A DNA stretch of 64,000 bases, taken from positions 310,001 through 374,000 of the forward strand of contig NZ_RQJO01000009.1 of NCBI RefSeq assembly GCF_003858635.1. The letters are read 5' to 3'. This document shows, one piece after another, positions 59,912-64,000 of this stretch. Made by a program: the position numbers and the translations under genes. This DNA is from Larkinella rosea. GTDB taxonomy: Bacteria > Bacteroidota > Bacteroidia > Cytophagales > Spirosomataceae. Below the pieces are notes generated by a model, which was not told the origin of the DNA, did no database searches, and worked only from the letters and a program-made list of their open reading frames with translations. How positions within the stretch are numbered: the stretch's first letter is position 1; each line of letters opens with the position of its first letter.

Positions 59912-61747
59912 TTAATAATCAACGTCCAGCCCCAGTGTCCGCTTTAATTCCAGGAGCGCCGGATTTTTTTCTGCCAGGTAATTGAATTTATCCTGGGGTG
60001 TGTAAATCATTTTTCGGATTTCCTGCGCGGCAATATCGTGAACCAGCTGAATCTGGCTGTTCTGGAGTTCCTGCCGCAGATAGGTCAGCAAATCCTGCCG
60101 CAGATCGGTCAGCAGATCGACTTGCAGGGAATTGTCGAGGGCAATGTGAATCGTGGTTTCCTCCAGCCGGATGTCCCGGTTGAGAATCACCTGCTCGGTT
60201 TGTGAACCGCCCTGTTGATCACGGATGCGGGCGAAGGTTTGCCAGGCGGCTTTCAACTGTTCAAAAATGAACGGTTTATCCACTTTGGGCTGCTCGGAAG
60301 CTTTCACCAAAATGGTTTCGGCCACCTCGGCAATCACCGAAACCGGTCGTTCGACGCTCACCAGATTGGCCGTTGTACGTAGCTTACTGCTGACTGGTTT
60401 TGGAATTTCGGTACTGACGGGGCCGCGTTCCGGCAGCGGTTTTACGGTGCCGTTTCCGTTCGGCCGCGGATGATACCCATTCGTGGGTTCACTCGTGAGC
60501 GACGGAATTGCTGTGGGCTCCGGCGTTAGAACTGGAGCACTAGACTCGATTAAGCTGTCCTTTTTTTTTTCGGCCCGATCGATTTCGTGCGGTATTTTCT
60601 GAGCAGAATCGGCGGATAAAACCGGTATGGAGGAAAGATCGAGCACGTTCGGCAGGTTCGCCAGTTTCATCAGGCCGACTTCGACGTGTAACCGCTGGTT
60701 TTTAGCCGCTTTGTAATTCAGATCGCACTGCGCACCGACGCTCAGGGCCGACAGTAGAAAGCTCAAAGGCGCTTCGGCGGCCTGTTGCAGGTACTTTTGC
60801 TGAATGCTTTCACCGACCTGCAGCAACTGAACCGTGGCCGCATCCTTGCAAACCAGCAGATTCCGGAAATGCTCGCTCAGCCCTACGATAAACTGGTGAC
60901 CATCAAAGCCTTTGCGCAGGATTTCGTCGAACAGCAGCATGCTTTGCGGGAGGTTGGCCGCCAGCAGCAGATCCGTTAACCGGAAATAATAATCGTAATC
61001 GAGAATGTGGAGATTTTCGAGCACTTCCTTGTAACGCAGCACCCGGTCTTCCGAAAACGTAATGTTCAGGTCGAACATCGAAAGGGCATCGCGCAAACCG
61101 CCATCGGCTTTCTGGGCAATGAGTTCGAGGGCTTCGTATTCGGTTTCGTACCCTTCTTTTCGCGCAATGCTGGCCAGGTGGTCGCTGATGTCGCGCGGCT
61201 GAATCCGGTTGAAATCAAAGAGCTGGCAACGCGACAGGATCGTTGGCAGAATTTTATGTTTTTCCGTGGTCGCCAGAATAAAAATGGCGTAGGAGGGCGG
61301 TTCTTCCAGCGTTTTCAGGAAGGCGTTAAACGCAGCCTGCGACAGCATGTGAACCTCATCGATGATGTAAATTTTGTACTTACCCGACTGGGGCGGATAG
61401 CGGACCTGATCGATCAGATTCCGGATATCTTCCACCGAGTTGTTGGAAGCGGCATCTAACTCATGGATATTGAACGACGCATTTTGATTAAAACTGACGC
61501 ACGATTCGCAGTGATCGCAGGGTTCGACGGCATCGCTTTTGCCGAGGTTCTGGCAGTTGATAGTTTTGGCCAGAATCCGGGCACAGGTGGTTTTCCCAAC
61601 CCCCCGCGGCCCGCAAAACAGGAATGCCTGGGCCAGGTGATTGGTGAGAATCGCGTTCTTGAGAGTGGTCGTAATATGTGCCTGTCCGACGACGGTATCG
61701 AAGGTAGCCGGACGGTATTTCCGGGCCGAGACAACGAAGTTATCCAT
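59912..61747 (-). CDS. dnaX: DNA polymerase III subunit gamma/tau
   Basis: This 611-residue clamp-loader subunit has the Walker A motif GPRGVGKTTCARIL, a zinc-binding Cys cluster (NCQNLG...PCDHCESC), Walker B in YIIDEVHML and the SRC motif in LSRCQLF. Residues about 1-370 form domains I-III; a variable linker and a C-terminal region (about 460-611) bind the polymerase. A run of ten A on the coding strand (60561-60570) lies at residues 393-396, at the start of the linker; slippage there would give a short gamma-like form of about 398-402 residues. Confidence 0.95.
   Translation of the reverse strand: MDNFVVSARKYRPATFDTVVGQAHITTTLKNAILTNHLAQAFLFCGPRGVGKTTCARILAKTINCQNLGKSDAVEPCDHCESCVSFNQNASFNIHELDAASNNSVEDIRNLIDQVRYPPQSGKYKIYIIDEVHMLSQAAFNAFLKTLEEPPSYAIFILATTEKHKILPTILSRCQLFDFNRIQPRDISDHLASIARKEGYETEYEALELIAQKADGGLRDALSMFDLNITFSEDRVLRYKEVLENLHILDYDYYFRLTDLLLAANLPQSMLLFDEILRKGFDGHQFIVGLSEHFRNLLVCKDAATVQLLQVGESIQQKYLQQAAEAPLSFLLSALSVGAQCDLNYKAAKNQRLHVEVGLMKLANLPNVLDLSSIPVLSADSAQKIPHEIDRAEKKKDSLIESSAPVLTPEPTAIPSLTSEPTNGYHPRPNGNGTVKPLPERGPVSTEIPKPVSSKLRTTANLVSVERPVSVIAEVAETILVKASEQPKVDKPFIFEQLKAAWQTFARIRDQQGGSQTEQVILNRDIRLEETTIHIALDNSLQVDLLTDLRQDLLTYLRQELQNSQIQLVHDIAAQEIRKMIYTPQDKFNYLAEKNPALLELKRTLGLDVDY
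60561..60570 (-). promoter_or_regulatory. Ten-A slippery run inside dnaX
   Basis: The coding strand reads GAAAAAAAAAAGG across codons 393-396. One extra A leads to a TAG after the sequence GQLNRV; one A fewer leads to a TAA after RTA. Both alternatives therefore end the protein within a few codons, as in dnaX genes known to make gamma by slippage or frameshifting. Confidence 0.6.
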
Positions 61748-61807
61748 GTCGGCAAGTTAGCCAAAAAAAACGGTCCGGCGTAGTGGTTGGCGCCCCGCAG
61801 CTTAAAT

Positions 61808-62419
61808 TTACTTTCCACCCGACCGGTTTCTCCACGGCCGGTTTTGTACCGCTTTCCCGAAGCAAAGCAGTGATAATGAGAGGGTATAGTGATAAAAATC
61901 AATCGGATGAATGGGAATGTTTTGGTGCCAGCCTGCGCGGGTGGCCAAAGCGATAATCATGACGGCCAGCACAATCCATGACGCACGCGGGTCCCGACGA
62001 ACCACTCCCAGAAAGGCAATCAGCAACACGATCACCATGCCCAATGACGGCACGACGGGCTGGAACGTTCCCACCAACGGAACCATCAACAACAGCAGAA
62101 ATAGTAGCACTCCCACCGAAACCGTCAGGATAAAACCGGTTCTCGAAATAGTTTGCTTCTGGATCAATCCCCACACGCCGACAATCACGCTCACCACCCC
62201 CAAACTGGCCGCCAGGGTTTCCAGCGATTCATGCAGTGGAATAACGCGCTGAATGCCCGCAAACCGCAGAATTCCGACCAGCGCTGTCATTGAAATTGTA
62301 ATCAGAAAGAGGCCCCACAACACCCGATTATACCAGCTCATTTCCCGAAAAAACCGCCAGAAAACCCAGACACCCGTAAAGCAAAGCACGGCGTCGGACA
62401 CCATATTTGATAGGTTCAT
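61808..62419 (-). CDS. Multi-pass membrane protein of unknown function
   Basis: Started at the ATG at 62419, this 203-residue protein has about six or seven hydrophobic helices (for example VLCFTGVWVFWRFF, LWGLFLITISMTALVGIL, VSVGVLLFLLLLMVPLVG and MVIVLLIAFLGVV) with a His in IPIHPIDFYHYTLSL near the end. A longer frame to 62521 adds residues with no coding look. No family was recognised, though it resembles DUF6962-type proteins. It lies just upstream of dnaX on the same strand and diverges from sucD. Confidence 0.7.
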   Translation of the reverse strand: MNLSNMVSDAVLCFTGVWVFWRFFREMSWYNRVLWGLFLITISMTALVGILRFAGIQRVIPLHESLETLAASLGVVSVIVGVWGLIQKQTISRTGFILTVSVGVLLFLLLLMVPLVGTFQPVVPSLGMVIVLLIAFLGVVRRDPRASWIVLAVMIIALATRAGWHQNIPIHPIDFYHYTLSLSLLCFGKAVQNRPWRNRSGGK

Positions 62420-62535
62420 GCTGGAAGTAACAATTTTTCGGGGAAAAAGACAAAAGGCGGGAATGACGAATGGTGGATGATGAACGAGGAATGAAGGTGT
62501 CAACCATGCATCCTGCATCATTCATAACTCATAAC

Positions 62536-62566
62536 TTTGTTCTTTAGCCATTTCGCTCTACTTTTG
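62536..62566 (+). promoter_or_regulatory. Consensus Bacteroidetes promoter of sucD
   Basis: TTTG at 62536-62539 is followed after exactly 19 bp by TACTTTTG at 62559-62566, a full match to TTTG-N19-TAnnTTTG. The sucD ATG is 55 bp further on. A second TAACTTTG overlaps the -33 element. Confidence 0.75.
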
Positions 62567-62620
62567 CGCCGGTTCCAAAGGCTTATACCTTCACACGCAT
62601 AGCACAGCTTTTCATTCATC

Positions 62621-63499
62621 ATGAGCGTATTAGTTAACAAGAATTCCAAAGTTATCGTACAGGGCTTTACGGGCTCTGAAGGTTCATTTCATGCGCAGCA
62701 GATGATCGAGTATGGTACCAACCTCGTTGGCGGAGTAACGCCGGGCAAGGGCGGACAAACCCATCTCGACCGCCCTGTTTTCAATACCGTGAAGGAGGCT
62801 GTTGAAAAGGCCGGGGCTGATGTCTCGATTATCTTTGTACCACCGGCTTTTGCCGCTGATGCCATCATGGAAGCCGCAGACGCCGGTATTAAGGTGATTA
62901 TCTGTATCACGGAGGGAATTCCGACGAAGGATATGATGGTTGCGAAAGAATATCTGACCGGTAAAGACGTTCGGCTGATCGGACCCAACTGCCCCGGTGT
63001 GATGACCGCCGAAGAATGTAAAGTCGGGATCATGCCCGGTTTTATCTTCAAGAAAGGCACCATCGGCATCGTTTCCAAATCCGGTACGCTGACCTACGAA
63101 GCCGTCGATCAGCTTTCCAAAGTCGGACTGGGACAGACCACCGCCATCGGTATTGGCGGGGACCCGATCATTGGCACAACGACCAAAGAAGCCGTTGAGT
63201 TGCTGATGAATGACCCCGAAACCGAAGGCATTGTCATGATTGGCGAAATCGGTGGGGGCATGGAAGCCGAAGCCGCCCGCTGGATTAAAGCCGACGGCAA
63301 TAAAAAACCGGTTGTTGGATTCATCGCCGGTCAAACCGCTCCCAAAGGACGCCGGATGGGCCATGCCGGAGCCATCATCGGTGGCGCGGACGATACGGCA
63401 GCCGCCAAAATGCGCATCATGGCCGAATGCGGCATTCACGTCGTCGAATCACCCGCTCTCATTGGTGAAACGATGTTGAAAGCTTTAGGAAAGAATTGA
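62621..63499 (+). CDS. sucD: Succinyl-CoA synthetase alpha subunit
   Basis: This 292-residue TCA-cycle enzyme subunit binds CoA and carries the phospho-His. It starts [19 protein letters not shown], has the CoA-site [18 protein letters not shown] region and [13 protein letters not shown], and carries the active-site His in [11 protein letters not shown]. The length is normal. The beta subunit gene (sucC) is not beside it, which is usual in Bacteroidetes. It has a full consensus promoter. Confidence 0.97.
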   Translation: MSVLVNKNSKVIVQGFTGSEGSFHAQQMIEYGTNLVGGVTPGKGGQTHLDRPVFNTVKEAVEKAGADVSIIFVPPAFAADAIMEAADAGIKVIICITEGIPTKDMMVAKEYLTGKDVRLIGPNCPGVMTAEECKVGIMPGFIFKKGTIGIVSKSGTLTYEAVDQLSKVGLGQTTAIGIGGDPIIGTTTKEAVELLMNDPETEGIVMIGEIGGGMEAEAARWIKADGNKKPVVGFIAGQTAPKGRRMGHAGAIIGGADDTAAAKMRIMAECGIHVVESPALIGETMLKALGKN

Positions 63500-63500
63500 T

Positions 63501-63587
63501 AGTTAAGAGTTAAGAGTTAAGAATTAAGAGTTAATGCGTCGTCAGCCAAACTCTTACCTCTTACCTCTTAACTCATAATTCCTAACT
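63501..63587. repeat. AGTTAAGAG/CTCTTAACT imperfect hairpin repeat
   Basis: Three to four AGTTAAGA-type units at 63501-63534 face CTCTTACCTCTTAACT-type units at 63551-63587, giving an imperfect hairpin after the sucD stop. It may act as a terminator. It is similar in style to the repeat at 15364-15437. Confidence 0.6.
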
Positions 63588-63588
63588 C

Positions 63589-64000
63589 GTGCGGATTCGT
63601 TTTATTTTGTCCACATTGGCATTGGCACTGTGGGTGGTCGGAGGTTTTGCGCAGGGCGTTGGGCCGAATCAACAGTTTTTTCCCGTCCACGATTTCCGCA
63701 ACGACTGGCTGGTTTATGACCAGGCTTACAAATCCTACGTGCCTTTTATCGACGAGCAGCACGAGCTGGTCCCTTCCGTTAGTTTTTTCCTGGATATTGA
63801 AAGCAATCGGCGGTATTCGCTCCTGATTTCGACCCGGCAGGACGGGTTTCTCTTTATAGATGCGGCCCTGATGCGCAAACTGACCGCAAACGAGTGGCTG
63901 GTGCTGAATCTGGACAGTTTATACCGTGCGTACCGCAAACCCGAGTTATTCCTGACGCTCCACGGAAGTCCCGGTGTCGATGACAAAATGGTATTCATCG
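63589..64000 (+). CDS. N-terminal part of an exported protein (DUF4271-like, partial)
   Basis: From a GTG at 63589 the frame stays open to the window end (137 codons). It encodes a signal peptide (FILSTLALALWVVGGFAQ) followed by FFPVHDFRNDWLVYDQ, SLLISTRQDGFLFIDAALM and LFLTLHGSPGVDD. The pattern resembles the N-terminal part of Bacteroidetes DUF4271 proteins, whose C-terminus has several membrane helices, but that part lies beyond the window. No ATG precedes it in frame. Confidence 0.6.
   Translation, partial: MRIRFILSTLALALWVVGGFAQGVGPNQQFFPVHDFRNDWLVYDQAYKSYVPFIDEQHELVPSVSFFLDIESNRRYSLLISTRQDGFLFIDAALMRKLTANEWLVLNLDSLYRAYRKPELFLTLHGSPGVDDKMVFI

Overview
The window is a chromosomal piece of a Bacteroidota bacterium, most likely of the Cytophagales (Spirosoma/Larkinella-like; the genus is inference). 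Signs of this are a sigma/FecR/SusC/SusD set, paired secreted sulfatases, PVC-type dehydrogenase-cytochrome c and SGNH proteins, LytS/LytTR signalling, the gene run nusB-ytxH-DUF1573-yajC-ybbR-coaE, and Bacteroidetes-type promoters (TTTG-N19-TAnnTTTG) upstream of sucD and of an M16 peptidase gene. No rRNA, tRNA, CRISPR array, transposase or phage gene was seen.

Layout. 1-6.3 kb: tail of an outer-membrane protein, a SulP anion transporter, a small membrane protein, and a ceramidase-like gene followed by an OmpR-type regulator and its kinase. 6.3-15.9 kb: an MBL-fold protein, an SGNH hydrolase/PVC dehydrogenase operon, a FecR remnant, and a purine-salvage-like group (exported MTA/SAH nucleosidase, RidA, NCS2 permease). 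16-23 kb: a LytS/LytTR pair, a Uma2-family gene and a DPP-IV-like peptidase. 21.5-33.5 kb: ECF sigma, FecR, SusC with STN domain and SusD, then two sulfatases and an exported amidase. 33.6-37.7 kb: the housekeeping run from nusB to coaE. 38-39.8 kb: an MsbA-like ABC exporter.

40-57 kb is the most unusual region. Seven minus-strand genes follow each other: M16 peptidase, IspF, an amidohydrolase, a dipeptide-epimerase-like enolase, a 2222-residue A-PCP-KS-AT-ACP-aminotransferase protein, a 1753-residue C-A-N-methyltransferase-PCP-TE protein, and an Sfp-type phosphopantetheinyl transferase. The two megasynthases form a short, self-contained assembly line. Read by eye, it should load an Asn-like amino acid, extend it by one malonyl unit, convert the beta-keto group to an amine, join the product to N-methylglycine and release it. 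A perfect 14-bp inverted repeat encloses the start codon of the first megasynthase, which suggests translational or operator control.

57-64 kb: a TPR protein, a phosphotriesterase-like protein, a small AT-rich alpha/beta hydrolase, dnaX with a ten-A run that could make a short gamma form, a membrane protein, sucD and the start of an exported protein. Intergenic spaces are rich in long inverted repeats of several families, and the octamer AAAACCGG/CCGGTTTT appears unusually often.
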